DNA of 64,000 nucleotides from Streptomyces eurocidicus (GCF_002891295.1 NZ_LGUI01000012.1:186001-250000), one strand, 5' to 3'. Shown: positions 25,327 to 34,542, numbered from the stretch's first letter. Translations and numbers: made by a program. Notes: generated from the sequence alone by a model not told the origin.

Positions 25327-27033
25327 TCATTCGATGCCGATGAGCAGGGGCGCGGACTGCCGGCCGCCGCGGTAGACGACCGTGTCCACGGCGAGGTGGC
25401 GGCCGCGCACATGCCGCTCCAGGCGGTCGGCGACGGTGTCGGGGACGTCCTCGCCGAGGACGAGCGTGACCAGCTCGCCGCCGGCGGCGAGCATCCGGTC
25501 GAGGACGGTCTCGGCGGTGGCGGCCAGCTCGGCGCCGATGACGGCGACGTCGCCGTCGATCAGGCCGAGCACGTCCCCGGCCTGGCAGACGCCGACCGTG
25601 GTCCAGGACTGCCGTTCGGCGACGGCCAGCTCGGCGTAGCGGGTGGCGCCGGCGGCCGAGGTCATGGCCACGACGTCCTCGTCGAAGCGGCGGCCCGGCT
25701 CGTGGACGGCGAGCGCGGCGATGCCCTGGACGGCGGCGCGGGTGGGGATGAGGGCGACGCGTACGCCCTCGGCCCGCGCCTGCTCGGCCGCGGCGGCCGC
25801 GGTGTGCCGCAGCTCGGGGTCGTTGGGCAGCAGGACGACCTCGCGCGCGTGGGCGCGCCGGATGGCCTCCAGGAGCTCCCCGCTGGCGGGCGGCTCCCCC
25901 GGGCGGGTCGCGACGACCGTGGCCCCGGCCCCCGCGCACAGGCCGGCCAGGCCCTCGCCGGGCACGACGGCCACGACGGCGCGCTGCACGGGCTCGCGGG
26001 TACGGGGTACGGCGGGGTCGGCCGTACCGGACCGGCCGAAGTGGCTGACGCGGATCCGGTGCGGGCGGCCGGCTTCGACGCCGGCCTCGACGGCGGCTCC
26101 GGCGTCGTCCACATGGACGTGGACGTTCCAGAGGCCGTCGCCGCCGACGACCACGAGGGAGTCGCCGAGCGCGTCGAGCCGGGTCCGGAGCCGGGCGACG
26201 GCGGCGTCGTCGGCCTCCAGGAGGTAGATCACCTCGTAGGCGGGGGTGGCACCGGTGCCCGCGTGGCAGTCTCCCGCCGCCACGGGCTCCGCGGCGCCCT
26301 CCGGAGCGGGGCCGGGCGCCGTCTCCTGCCGCACGCGCGGGGCCGCGCCGCCGGAGCCGCCCGAGAGCGCCCGCGCCAGGGCGCCGAGCACCTCCACGAG
26401 GCCGAGGCCGCCGGCGTCGACGACGCCGGCCCGCGCCAGGACGTCGAGCTGGCCGGGGGTGATCGCGAGTGCCGTACGGGCCGCCTCGTCGGCGGCGCGG
26501 GCCACCGCCGCGACATCGCCGACGGCCCGCGCGGCGCCCTCGGCGGCGGCCGCGGCGACGGTCAGCACCGTGCCCTCGACCGGGCGGGCCACCCCCTCGT
26601 AGGCGGAGGCCACGGCCCGGCGGAGCGCCCGGCGGAGCAGGTCGGCGCCGTCCGCGCCGCCGGAGGAGGCCTCGGCGGCGATGACGGCCTCGGCCATGCC
26701 GCGGAGGAGCTGCGCGAGGATGGTGCCGGAGTTGCCGCGAGCGCCTATGAGGGCGCCGTGGGCCATCGCCCGGGCGGCGTCGGGGAGCGTGGGGCGGGAG
26801 GCGGGGCCCGCGGTGGCGTGGCCGTCGAAGACCGCCTCGACGGCCCGGGTCGCGGACTCCACGGTCAGGTAGAGGTTGGTGCCGGTGTCGCCGTCCGCGA
26901 CGGGATAGACGTTGATCGCGTCGATCTCCTCGCGGGCCCGGCCGAGCGCGTCGAGGGCCAGGGCGCACCAGGTGCGCACCACCTCGGCGGCCCGGGGGCA
27001 CCCCCGGACGGGCTCTCGGGGGGAGTGCGGCAC
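25327..27033 (-). CDS. DhaL-domain kinase-like protein (YloV/FakA family)
   Basis: This 568-residue protein resembles YloV/FakA, the ATP-binding subunit of fatty acid kinase in Firmicutes, which works with a fatty-acid-binding FakB (DegV) partner. The N-terminal DhaL domain has the Mg-ADP loop INVYPVADGDTGTNLYLT at about residue 38 and LIGARGNSGTILAQLLRG near residue 105. A middle domain and a C-terminal region with PNDPELRHTAAAAAEQ-type motifs follow. No FakB is encoded nearby. GTG 27033 is fixed by an AGGAGG eight bases upstream; the longer open frame to 27639 runs through rpmB and is not real. It forms an operon with recG, mirroring the rpmB-(asp23)-fakA-recG order of Firmicutes, here without asp23. 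Confidence 0.87.
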   Translation of the reverse strand: MPHSPREPVRGCPRAAEVVRTWCALALDALGRAREEIDAINVYPVADGDTGTNLYLTVESATRAVEAVFDGHATAGPASRPTLPDAARAMAHGALIGARGNSGTILAQLLRGMAEAVIAAEASSGGADGADLLRRALRRAVASAYEGVARPVEGTVLTVAAAAAEGAARAVGDVAAVARAADEAARTALAITPGQLDVLARAGVVDAGGLGLVEVLGALARALSGGSGGAAPRVRQETAPGPAPEGAAEPVAAGDCHAGTGATPAYEVIYLLEADDAAVARLRTRLDALGDSLVVVGGDGLWNVHVHVDDAGAAVEAGVEAGRPHRIRVSHFGRSGTADPAVPRTREPVQRAVVAVVPGEGLAGLCAGAGATVVATRPGEPPASGELLEAIRRAHAREVVLLPNDPELRHTAAAAAEQARAEGVRVALIPTRAAVQGIAALAVHEPGRRFDEDVVAMTSAAGATRYAELAVAERQSWTTVGVCQAGDVLGLIDGDVAVIGAELAATAETVLDRMLAAGGELVTLVLGEDVPDTVADRLERHVRGRHLAVDTVVYRGGRQSAPLLIGIE

Positions 27034-27226
27034 CTGTGTCCTCCTGGGCTTCGGGGCAGTGATCGGCAGCGTAGCCCCGTGCCGGGGGCGGGGCCCCGGG
27101 GTGGCCGACCCTGACCGGATACCGGCGGATCGTGGCGGGACCGTGGCGCGGACCGCGGGCGACCACGGCGAGAACAGCCATGGTAGTTTCGTTGTACGGG
27201 AGCGGTCGTTGTATGCTGCTCCGGTT

Positions 27227-27244
27227 GCCCGATGAAAATCGGGC
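27227..27244 (+). promoter_or_regulatory. leader hairpin upstream of rpmB
   Basis: GCCCGAT (27227-27233) and ATCGGGC (27238-27244) pair around a GAAA tetraloop about 115 bp before rpmB. It lies in the presumed 5' leader together with the CRISPR-like hairpin at 27314. A regulatory role, for example ribosomal-protein autoregulation, is only inferred. Confidence 0.45.
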
Positions 27245-27313
27245 CATACCCCCCTGACTTTGCCGGTCACTGCTTCAGAGATCTCGGCACGCAGGGATTC
27301 ACCGTACGTGCCT

Positions 27314-27342
27314 GTTGTCCCCGCGTAAGCGGGGGTGACCCG
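27314..27342 (+). repeat. orphan type I-E CRISPR-like repeat (copy 1, before rpmB)
   Basis: This 29-nt element has the core CCCCGCG-TAAGC-GGGGG followed by TGACCCG, the size, palindrome position and 3' end typical of type I-E repeats. It lies 15 bp before the rpmB start, just upstream of the ribosome-binding site. Translation of the opposite strand gives the SPPLTRG-like string that is a familiar artefact of real CRISPR repeats. There is no array and no cas gene in the window. Copy 2 is at 27550. Confidence 0.7.
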
Positions 27343-27357
27343 TCTTTGGAGTAACCC

Positions 27358-27543
27358 GTGGCTGCCAACTGCGACGTCTGCGGCAAGGGGCCGGGCTTCG
27401 GCAACGCTATTTCGCACTCGCACCGCCGTACCCCCCGTCGTTGGAACCCCAACATCCAGCGGGTGCGCGCAGTGATCGGGCGCACGCCGAAGCGGATCAA
27501 CGCCTGCACCTCTTGCATCAAGGCCGGCAAGGTCTCGCGCTAG
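27358..27543 (+). CDS. rpmB: 50S ribosomal protein L28 (zinc-binding form)
   Basis: A 61-residue L28 with MAANCDVCGKGPGFGNAISH at the start and CTSCIKAGKV near the end. The two cysteine pairs (CDVC and CTSC) make it the zinc-ribbon C+ type. GTG 27358 follows GGAG. It is divergent from the FakA-like/recG operon. Uniquely, it is bracketed by two near-identical 29-nt CRISPR-like palindromes, one immediately before its ribosome-binding site and one seven bases after its stop, and ends at a good hairpin terminator at 27628. Confidence 0.97.
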   Translation: MAANCDVCGKGPGFGNAISHSHRRTPRRWNPNIQRVRAVIGRTPKRINACTSCIKAGKVSR

Positions 27544-27549
27544 CGAGTG

Positions 27550-27578
27550 GTTCTCCCCGCGCAAGCGGGGGTGAGTCG
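27550..27578 (+). repeat. orphan type I-E CRISPR-like repeat (copy 2, after rpmB)
   Basis: This 29-nt element has the core CCCCGCG-CAAGC-GGGGG followed by TGAGTCG. It matches copy 1 at 25 of 29 positions, in the same orientation, with 207 bp between the two, a distance filled almost exactly by rpmB. It starts seven bases after the rpmB stop. Confidence 0.7.
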
Positions 27579-27627
27579 GCCCCGTGGCGACGTTCGCGTC
27601 GCGCGGAGCCCCCTCCGGTTGCCCTGA

Positions 27628-27659
27628 AAGCCGGTCCACCTCACGGTGGGCCGGCTTTT
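27628..27659 (+). terminator. terminator of rpmB
   Basis: AAGCCGGTCCACC (27628-27640) pairs with GGTGGGCCGGCTT (27645-27657, one wobble) around TCAC and runs into TTTT. It is the most E. coli-like terminator in the window. Confidence 0.85.
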
Positions 27660-27709
27660 CGCATGCCCGGCGGCGCCCGGGGCGGCGGTCCGGGACCGCC
27701 GCCGTGGGA

Positions 27710-28543
27710 TCAGGGCCGGAAGCGCCAGCCGTGGTCGACGGGGCCGATGCCCCCGCCCAGCGGGAAGCCCGCCGCGATGGCTCCGGTGACGTACTCCTTG
27801 GCGGCCGCCACCGCCTCCGGGACGGTCCGCCCCTTGGCGAGCTCGGAGGCGACGGCGCTGGCGAGCGTGCAGCCCGTGCCGTGGGTGTGGCGGTTGTCGA
27901 GGCGGGGCGCCCGGAACCAGTGTTCCTCGGTCCCGTCGGTCAGCAGGTCGACGGCGTCGTGCCCGCCGGGCAGATGACCGCCCTTGATCAGCGCCCAGGC
28001 GGGGCCGAGGGCCAGGAGTGCCTCCGCCGCCCGCCTGAGGCCGGTCTCGGTGGTCACGCGGACGCCCGTGAGCCAGGCGACCTCGTCGAGGTTGGGGGTG
28101 GCCACGGTCGCTGTGGGCAGCAGCTTCAGCCGGACCGCGTCGAGGGCGGAGGCGTCGAGCAGCGGATCGCCGTGTTTGGAGATGCCCACGGGGTCGACGA
28201 CCACGGGCACTTCGGAAGCCTGGATTCCGGTGAGCAGTCCGGCGACCGTCTCCACCAACTCGGCGGAGGCGAGCATTCCGGTCTTGACGGCCCGCACCCC
28301 GATGTCGTCGACGACGCTGCGGAACTGCGCCCGCACCACATCGGCGGGGAGCGGCCAGGCCCCCTGCACCCCGCGCGAGTTCTGGGCGGTCACGGCGGTG
28401 AGCACGCTCATGCCGTGCACACCGAGCGCGAGCATGGTCTTCAGGTCGGCCTGGATGCCCGCACCGCCGCCGGAGTCGGACCCGGCGACGGTCAGCACCC
28501 GCGGGGGTGTCGGCGGTGCCAGAGGGAGGCGCGATATCGGCAT
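27710..28543 (-). CDS. thiD: hydroxymethylpyrimidine/phosphomethylpyrimidine kinase ThiD
   Basis: ThiD phosphorylates the pyrimidine precursor of thiamine twice (HMP to HMP-P to HMP-PP). The 277-residue ribokinase-fold protein shows the substrate loop TVAGSDSGGGAGIQADLKTM at residue 18, VVVDPVGISKHGDPLL in the middle, and the C-terminal anion-hole motif THGTGCTLASAVASEL. Length is normal. ATG 28543 is used; its ribosome-binding site is weak and the first dozen residues are variable. It follows thiL by ten bases, so thiamine salvage and final activation are co-transcribed. I see no TPP riboswitch before the pair. Confidence 0.96.
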   Translation of the reverse strand: MPISRLPLAPPTPPRVLTVAGSDSGGGAGIQADLKTMLALGVHGMSVLTAVTAQNSRGVQGAWPLPADVVRAQFRSVVDDIGVRAVKTGMLASAELVETVAGLLTGIQASEVPVVVDPVGISKHGDPLLDASALDAVRLKLLPTATVATPNLDEVAWLTGVRVTTETGLRRAAEALLALGPAWALIKGGHLPGGHDAVDLLTDGTEEHWFRAPRLDNRHTHGTGCTLASAVASELAKGRTVPEAVAAAKEYVTGAIAAGFPLGGGIGPVDHGWRFRP

Positions 28544-28553
28544 GCGGCCGAAT

Positions 28554-29552
28554 CTACCCCGCGGGGTGTCCGCTTCCGGCGGGGTCCTCGGGCTCGGCGT
28601 CCCCGAAGTGGTCCCAGCCGCCGGCCTTGTCCCAGGGGGCGCCGTCGACGGTCACCTGGGGCAGGGCGGAGGGGTTGACCACCTCGCCGATGACCTTCCA
28701 GCGGGCGGGCAGCTTCACGTCCGGCGGGAAGGTCGCCACGATGGCGTGGTCCTCTCCCCCCGTCAGCACCCACTGGAGCGGGTCGACGCCGACGGCCTGC
28801 CCGATGTCGGACATCTGGGTCGGTACGTCGATCGCGGCCGTCCGCAGGTCGATCCGGACCTTGCTGGCCTCGGCGATGTGCCCGAGGTCGGCGATCAGAC
28901 CGTCGCTGATGTCCGTCATGGCCGTCGCGCCGAGCCCGGCGGCCGCGGGGCCCGCGTGGTACGGCGGCTCGGGGCGGCGGTGAGCCTCGACGAAGGCCCG
29001 GGGCGAGCGGAAGCCGCGGGCGAGCACCGCGTGCCCGGCCGCGGACCAGCCGAGCCAGCCGGTGACGGCGACCACGTCGCCCGGCTGTGCGCCGGAGCGG
29101 GTGACGGGCTCGTGGTTGCGCAGGTCGCCCAGGGCCGTGATGGCCACGGTGATGGTGTCGCCGCGCACCACGTCGCCGCCGACCACGGCCGCGCCGGCCA
29201 CCTGGCACTCGTCCCGGATGCCGTCCATCAGCTCGGTCGGCCAGGTCACCGGGAGTTCGGCGGGCACGACCAGGCCCAGCAGGATCGCGGTGGGCACCGC
29301 GCCCATGGCGGCGATGTCCGCGAGGTTCTGCGCGGCCGCCTTACGCCCGACGTCGTACGCGGTGGACCAGTCGCGGCGGAAGTGCCGTCCCTCGAGGAGC
29401 ACGTCCGTACTGGCCACGACCCTACGGTCGGGCGCAGCCACCACCGCGGCGTCGTCACCCGGCCCGAGCCGGACCGCAGGGGTGGTGGTGAGCCGGGAGG
29501 TCAGCTCTCTGATGAGCCCGAACTCCCCCAACTCGCCCACGGTGCCTTTCAC
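28554..29552 (-). CDS. thiL: thiamine-monophosphate kinase ThiL
   Basis: ThiL makes the active cofactor thiamine diphosphate from the monophosphate. The 332-residue protein carries the family blocks LGPGDDAAVVAAPD (nucleotide binding, about residue 33), STDVLLEGRHFRRDWS, GVVGGD-like VVGGDVVRGDTITVA, and TDISDGLIADLGHIA. The GTG start at 29552 has an outstanding AGGAGGAG ribosome-binding site, so the longer frame to 29660 is rejected. It is first of the thiL-thiD pair and divergent from the Lrp-like gene. Confidence 0.96.
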   Translation of the reverse strand: MKGTVGELGEFGLIRELTSRLTTTPAVRLGPGDDAAVVAAPDRRVVASTDVLLEGRHFRRDWSTAYDVGRKAAAQNLADIAAMGAVPTAILLGLVVPAELPVTWPTELMDGIRDECQVAGAAVVGGDVVRGDTITVAITALGDLRNHEPVTRSGAQPGDVVAVTGWLGWSAAGHAVLARGFRSPRAFVEAHRRPEPPYHAGPAAAGLGATAMTDISDGLIADLGHIAEASKVRIDLRTAAIDVPTQMSDIGQAVGVDPLQWVLTGGEDHAIVATFPPDVKLPARWKVIGEVVNPSALPQVTVDGAPWDKAGGWDHFGDAEPEDPAGSGHPAG

Positions 29553-29689
29553 TGAGCTCCTCCTAGGAGTATCGGTTGTGACATGCGCCGCGCCGCGCAG
29601 GCAGCGCGGGTCTCCCCGCGCCGTACGGCGACGCGGTACCGTGGCGTCTCTTCTCCCCACATGATCCTCGTAGCCGCCCTGGAGGTTCC

Positions 29690-29923
29690 GTGGTACAGGC
29701 GTACATCCTGATCCAGACCGAGGTCGGCAAAGCGTCGACCGTCGCCGAAGTCATCGCAAAGATCGCGGGGGTGATCCAGGCGGAGGACGTGACCGGTCCG
29801 TACGACGTGATCGTCCGCGCCCAGGCCGACACCGTGGACGCGCTCGGCCGCATGGTGGTCGCCAAGATCCAGTCGGTGGAGGGCATCACCCGCACCCTGA
29901 CCTGTCCGGTGGTCCATCTCTAG
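29690..29923 (+). CDS. stand-alone Lrp/AsnC ligand-binding (RAM) domain protein
   Basis: This 77-residue protein consists only of the RAM (regulation of amino acid metabolism) effector domain of Lrp/AsnC regulators (VQAYILIQTEVGKASTVAEV ... GPYDVIVRAQADTVDALGRM) and has no DNA-binding domain. Stand-alone RAM proteins form oligomers that bind amino acids and may modulate full-length Lrp proteins or act as sensors. GTG 29690 follows GGAGG at ideal distance. A gene for a DUF3515 lipoprotein follows 20 bp downstream. No ligand can be inferred from sequence alone. Confidence 0.9.
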   Translation: MVQAYILIQTEVGKASTVAEVIAKIAGVIQAEDVTGPYDVIVRAQADTVDALGRMVVAKIQSVEGITRTLTCPVVHL

Positions 29924-29943
29924 CTCCCCCGTATGCTCGGCCG

Positions 29944-30440
29944 GTGAAGTCCTCGCTCCGCCGGTCGCTCGCCCTGCCCGCTCTCCTCGTGTTCTGCGCC
30001 GCCGGCTGCACATCGGCCGGCGGCCCGGCGGGGCCGGCCGTCCCCACCCCGCCGGAGCGGGCCGTGGGGCTCTGCCGGGCGCTCCACGAGAAGCTGCCCG
30101 ACTCCGTGGCCGGGATGCGGCGGCGCACCGCCGCCCCCGTCTCGGACTTCACGGCCGTCTGGGGCAGCCCCGCGGTCGAGCTGCGCTGTGGTGTCCCCAA
30201 GCCCGAGGTCATCACGGAGGGGAACCCACACTACGACCGCAACGCGCTGTCGGTGGAGATCGACGGCGTGGAGTGGCTGGCCGAGCGGCAGCCGGACGGC
30301 AGCGTCCGCTGCACCACCACGCTGCGGGAGGCGAATGTGGAGGTGACCCTGCCGAAGAAGGTCGCGGGTGAGGCCGGCGATCTCGGTGCGCTCACCGATC
30401 TCGCCGGCGCCGTCTCCGCGACCGTCCCCATCGGGGTCGT

Positions 30441-30444
<4 letters not shown>
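29944..30444 (+). CDS. DUF3515 lipoprotein
   Basis: This exported 166-residue protein has a lipoprotein signal peptide: MKSSLRRSLALPALLVFCAA followed by the lipobox cysteine at about residue 22 (AAGC). The mature part matches the actinobacterial DUF3515 family, with four cysteines that could form disulphides (LCRALHE, ELRCGVP, VRCTTT). Its function is unknown; DUF3515 genes are regularly found next to ddl and thiL in actinobacteria, which hints at a cell-envelope role. GTG 29944 is the start. Its stop codon and that of the convergent ddl share the palindrome CTAG (30441-30444). Confidence 0.85.
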
Positions 30445-31589
<1,145 letters not shown>

Positions 31590-31623
31590 ATCGCGACGAG
31601 ACTACCTCGTGGTACGGCGTGGG

Positions 31624-32625
31624 TCAGTGCCGCTCCGGCTTGGCGCTGCGCGACATCAGCTCCTTGAGGGCCACCAGCGGTGGCTTCCCCTCGTGGACGA
31701 TCTCCACCACGGTCTCCGTGATCGGCATGTCGACGTCGTGCCGGCGGGCCAGATCCAGCACCGACTCACAGGACTTGACGCCCTCGGCGGTCTGCTTGGT
31801 GACCGCGATGGTCTCGGCCAGGGTCATGCCGCGGCCGAGGTTGGTGCCGAAGGTGTGGTTCCGGGAGAGCGGCGAGGAGCAGGTCGCGACGAGGTCGCCC
31901 ATGCCCGCCAGGCCGGCGAAGGTGTGCGCGTCGGCGCCCATCGCGAGGCCCAGCCGGGTGGTCTCGGCGAGGCCCCGGGTGATGAGGGACGCCTTGGCGT
32001 TGTCGCCCAGGCCCATGCCGTCGGCGATGCCCACGGCGAGCGCGATGACGTTCTTCACGGCGCCGCCCAGCTCACAGCCGACGACGTCGGTGTTGGTGTA
32101 CGGGCGGAAGTACGGGGTGTGGCAGGCGGCCTGGAGGCGCTTGGCCACCGACTCGTCCCGGCAGGCGACGACGGCGGCGGCGGGCTGCCGGTCGGCGATC
32201 TCCTTGGCGAGGTTGGGGCCGGTGAGGACGGCGACCCGGTCCGGGGAGACCTTGGCGACCTCCTCGATGACCTCGCTCATCCGCTTGGCCGTGCCCAGCT
32301 CGACGCCCTTCATCAGGGAGACCAGCACGGTGTCGGAGGGCAGCAGCGGCGCCCACTCGGAGAGGTTGCCGCGCAGCGTCTGGGAGGGCACGGCGAGCAC
32401 GGCGAACGCCGCTCCCTCGGCCGCCTCGGCGGGGTCGGTGGTGGCCCGCACGGCCGCCGGGAGCTCGATGCCCGGGAGGTAGTCGGGGTTGACGCGGGTG
32501 GTGTTGACGGCGTCCACGAGGGACGCCCTGCGGCCCCACATGGTCACCTCGCAGCCGGCGTCGGCGAGGACCATCGCGAAGGCGGTGCCCCAGGAGCCGG
32601 TGCCGTACACGGCGCACTTCGTCAC
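31624..32625 (-). CDS. gpsA: glycerol-3-phosphate dehydrogenase [NAD(P)+] GpsA
   Basis: GpsA reduces dihydroxyacetone phosphate to sn-glycerol-3-phosphate for phospholipids, which fits its coupling to the acyltransferase gene just upstream. The 333-residue protein has the Rossmann motif VYGTGSWGTAFAMVLADAG at the N-terminus, LTGPNLAKEIA near residue 135, and the catalytic lysine region ELGGAVKNVIALAVGIADGM. The GTG at 32625 overlaps the plsC stop (GTGA, 32622-32625), implying translational coupling. Length is standard. Confidence 0.97.
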   Translation of the reverse strand: MTKCAVYGTGSWGTAFAMVLADAGCEVTMWGRRASLVDAVNTTRVNPDYLPGIELPAAVRATTDPAEAAEGAAFAVLAVPSQTLRGNLSEWAPLLPSDTVLVSLMKGVELGTAKRMSEVIEEVAKVSPDRVAVLTGPNLAKEIADRQPAAAVVACRDESVAKRLQAACHTPYFRPYTNTDVVGCELGGAVKNVIALAVGIADGMGLGDNAKASLITRGLAETTRLGLAMGADAHTFAGLAGMGDLVATCSSPLSRNHTFGTNLGRGMTLAETIAVTKQTAEGVKSCESVLDLARRHDVDMPITETVVEIVHEGKPPLVALKELMSRSAKPERH

Positions 32626-33431
32626 TTGCCGTCCCCTTCTTTCCGCTCTTCCCGTGCCGCCGGCGACTGTCCGGCCTCCGCCGCCCGCTTCTCCTCGCGG
32701 GCCTTGCGGCGGGCCTCGGCCAGCGCCTTCCGCGGGTTGTAGGGCTCGGCGGGCGCGGGCTCGCCGCGGAGTTCGGCGAGCAGCGCGGTGATGGCGGACA
32801 TGATGTCCTCGGTGGCCGCGCGCAGCACCTCCGCCGTGGGCTCCTTGCCGTAGTACGCGGACAGGTCGACGGGCGGGCCCGCCAGTACCTTGAGCGTCTT
32901 GCGGGGGAACAGCCGGAGCTTGTTCTCCTTGGCGTACGGCGGCATGGCCTCGTTGGCGCCCCACTGGGCGACGGGGACGACGGGCGCCTTGGTGAGCAGG
33001 GCGACGCGGGCGGCGCCGGTCTTGCCCTCCATGGGCCACATCTCCGGGTCCCGGGTGAGGGTGCCCTCGGGGTAGAAGGCCACGCACTCGCCCCGGTTGA
33101 TGGCGTCGACGGCGGACCGGAAGGCGGTGGCGGCGTCGGTGGACTCGCGGTAGACGGGGATCTGGCCCGTGCCGCGCAGGATCGTGCCGACGAAGCCCCC
33201 CTTGAACAGGGCGGCCTTGGCGAGGAAGCGCGGGACGCGCCCGGTGTTGTACTGGAAGTGGGCGTACGACAGCGGGTCGAGATAGGAGTTGTGGTTGACC
33301 GCGGTGATGAAACCGCCGTCGACCGGAATGTGCTCCATTCCTCGCCAGTCCCGCTTGAACAGAACCACGAGCGGCGGTTTTGCCAACACCGCCGTAAAGC
33401 GGTACCAGAAGCCGATTCTGTGGCGGGACAC
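32622..33431 (-). CDS. plsC: 1-acyl-sn-glycerol-3-phosphate acyltransferase (PlsC family)
   Basis: This membrane-associated enzyme acylates lysophosphatidate to phosphatidate. Motifs are clear: the catalytic HxxxxD in TAVNHNSYLDPL (about residue 46), GQIPVYRES, and the FYPEGTLTRDP block that binds the glycerophosphate. The last 40 residues are highly charged (ARRKAREEKRAAEAG) and probably cytoplasmic. GTG 33431, before SRHRIGFWYRF, is preferred over upstream starts because conservation begins there and AAGGG lies eight bases upstream. It overlaps gpsA by four bases, coupling production and use of glycerol-3-phosphate. Confidence 0.93.
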   Translation of the reverse strand: MSRHRIGFWYRFTAVLAKPPLVVLFKRDWRGMEHIPVDGGFITAVNHNSYLDPLSYAHFQYNTGRVPRFLAKAALFKGGFVGTILRGTGQIPVYRESTDAATAFRSAVDAINRGECVAFYPEGTLTRDPEMWPMEGKTGAARVALLTKAPVVPVAQWGANEAMPPYAKENKLRLFPRKTLKVLAGPPVDLSAYYGKEPTAEVLRAATEDIMSAITALLAELRGEPAPAEPYNPRKALAEARRKAREEKRAAEAGQSPAAREERKEGDGK

Positions 33432-33591
33432 TCGGACACCCTTCTCTTGGGACCTGGGGGCTGTATGAACCCGGGGGCCGCACAAGTGTCGCCCCAGGTA
33501 CCCGGTCTGTCGAGAACACCGTAACCCCGGCCTCCCCGGGCGGCTGCGGCAGCGGGTGACAATGTGGCTGATGCGAAGAGAGGGGGCGGAT

Positions 33592-34245
33592 GTGGTCTGG
33601 ACCCTGGTGGTGCCGCTGAAGCCGCTGGCACTGGCCAAGAGCCGACTCGCCGCGGCGACGGGGCGGGCGCCACGGCCCGCGCTCGCGCTGGCGTTCGCGC
33701 TGGACACGGTGGCCGCGGCACTGGCCTGTCGGGCGGTGGGGGATGTGGTGGTCGTCACTGACGACGCGGTGGCGGGGCGCCGGCTCGGGGCGCTCGGCGC
33801 CCGGATCCTGCCCGAGCCGCCGGGGGCGGGCGGGCTGAACGGCGCCCTCGCGCACGGTGCGCGCACGGTGCGGGAACGGGCCCCGCGCGCGGCGGTGGCA
33901 ACGCTCAACGCGGATCTGCCGGCGCTGCGACCGATGGAACTCGGCCGGGTGCTCGATTCGGCCGCGGAATTCCCCCGGGCATTTCTCGCCGATGCGGCGG
34001 GAATCGGTACGACGCTGCTGGCGGCGGCTCCGGGAATGGAATTGGCTCCGGCGTTCGAGGGACGTTCGCGCTCCCGTCACCGCGCTTCGGGGGCCCATGA
34101 GATCGAGCTGGCGGACGTGGATTCGGTGCGCCGGGACGTGGACACGGCGGAGGATTTGCGGGCGGCCCTGGCGCTGGGCGTGGGGCCGCGGACGTCGGCC
34201 GCGGCCGGCGGTCTGCGGATCCCCGGTGTCATAGGGGCCGACTAG
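33592..34245 (+). CDS. cofC: 2-phospho-L-lactate / phosphoenolpyruvate guanylyltransferase (CofC/FbiD)
   Basis: This is the guanylyltransferase that primes coenzyme F420 biosynthesis; mycobacterial FbiD uses phosphoenolpyruvate, so the exact substrate here is uncertain. The 217-residue protein starts with the nucleotidyltransferase motif WTLVVPLKPLALAKSRLA, has VVVVTDD near residue 65 and ATLNADLPALRP around residue 118, all characteristic of the family. GTG 33592 is chosen because GAGGGGG lies ten bases before it; GTG 33556 would add twelve residues. Other F420 genes are not in this window. It is divergent from plsC. Confidence 0.88.
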   Translation: MVWTLVVPLKPLALAKSRLAAATGRAPRPALALAFALDTVAAALACRAVGDVVVVTDDAVAGRRLGALGARILPEPPGAGGLNGALAHGARTVRERAPRAAVATLNADLPALRPMELGRVLDSAAEFPRAFLADAAGIGTTLLAAAPGMELAPAFEGRSRSRHRASGAHEIELADVDSVRRDVDTAEDLRAALALGVGPRTSAAAGGLRIPGVIGAD

Positions 34246-34254
34246 GCTGCCGGT

Positions 34255-34458
34255 ATGCAGGCCACCGCGTACACCTACGACCCTCAGACCCGCTCCGGGA
34301 GCGTCCTCCTGGACGACGGCACCCCGGTGCCGTTCGACGCGACGGCGTTCGACGCGGGCGGGCTGCGGCTGCTGCGGCCCGGTCAGCGGGTCCGGATCGA
34401 GGTCGAGGAGGCCCCGGCGGGCCGCCGGGTGACGCTGGTGACGCTCCAGACCTTCTGA
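34255..34458 (+). CDS. small cold-shock-like beta protein
   Basis: This 67-residue conserved actinobacterial protein (MQATAYTYDPQTRSGSVLLD ... RPGQRVRIEVEEAPAGRRVT) looks like a divergent cold-shock/OB-fold protein: the SGSVLLDDG segment and the GQRVRIEVE strand occupy the places of the CSD beta strands, but the RNP1 aromatic residues are largely absent. It starts nine bases after cofC and probably shares its transcript. Function unknown; nucleic acid binding is only a suggestion from the fold. Confidence 0.75.
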   Translation: MQATAYTYDPQTRSGSVLLDDGTPVPFDATAFDAGGLRLLRPGQRVRIEVEEAPAGRRVTLVTLQTF

Positions 34459-34514
34459 GGGCTCCGCCGGACCGGCCCGGGGCCCGTCCGGGAGCGCCCC
34501 GGATGTGCCTCAGC

Positions 34515-34542
34515 CGTGCCACAGACGTGCCACAGACGTGCC
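34515..34542. repeat. short tandem repeat (11 bp)
   Basis: CGTGCCACAGA is repeated twice plus a partial third copy within the gap between the cold-shock-like gene and hupS. Neighbouring GTGCC/CATGC words suggest a decayed longer array. Confidence 0.6.

Noticed and set aside
27267..27530. Minus-strand 87-codon frame containing SPPLTRG
   Set aside because: It runs antisense through rpmB; the string is the usual translation artefact of a CRISPR-like repeat.
27314..27578. True CRISPR array
   Set aside because: Only two repeats 207 bp apart with a ribosomal protein gene between them and no cas genes; reported as orphan repeats instead.
27034..27639. N-terminal extension of the FakA-like protein through rpmB
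   Set aside because: The extension crosses rpmB and both CRISPR-like repeats antisense; GTG 27033 has a strong ribosome-binding site.
28544..29689. TPP riboswitch before thiL-thiD
   Set aside because: No CUGAGA-type thi-box or matching secondary structure could be found in the short leader.
33556..33591. Longer N-terminus of CofC
   Set aside because: The extra twelve residues precede the conserved WTLVVPLK start and lack a ribosome-binding site, whereas GAGGGGG precedes GTG 33592.
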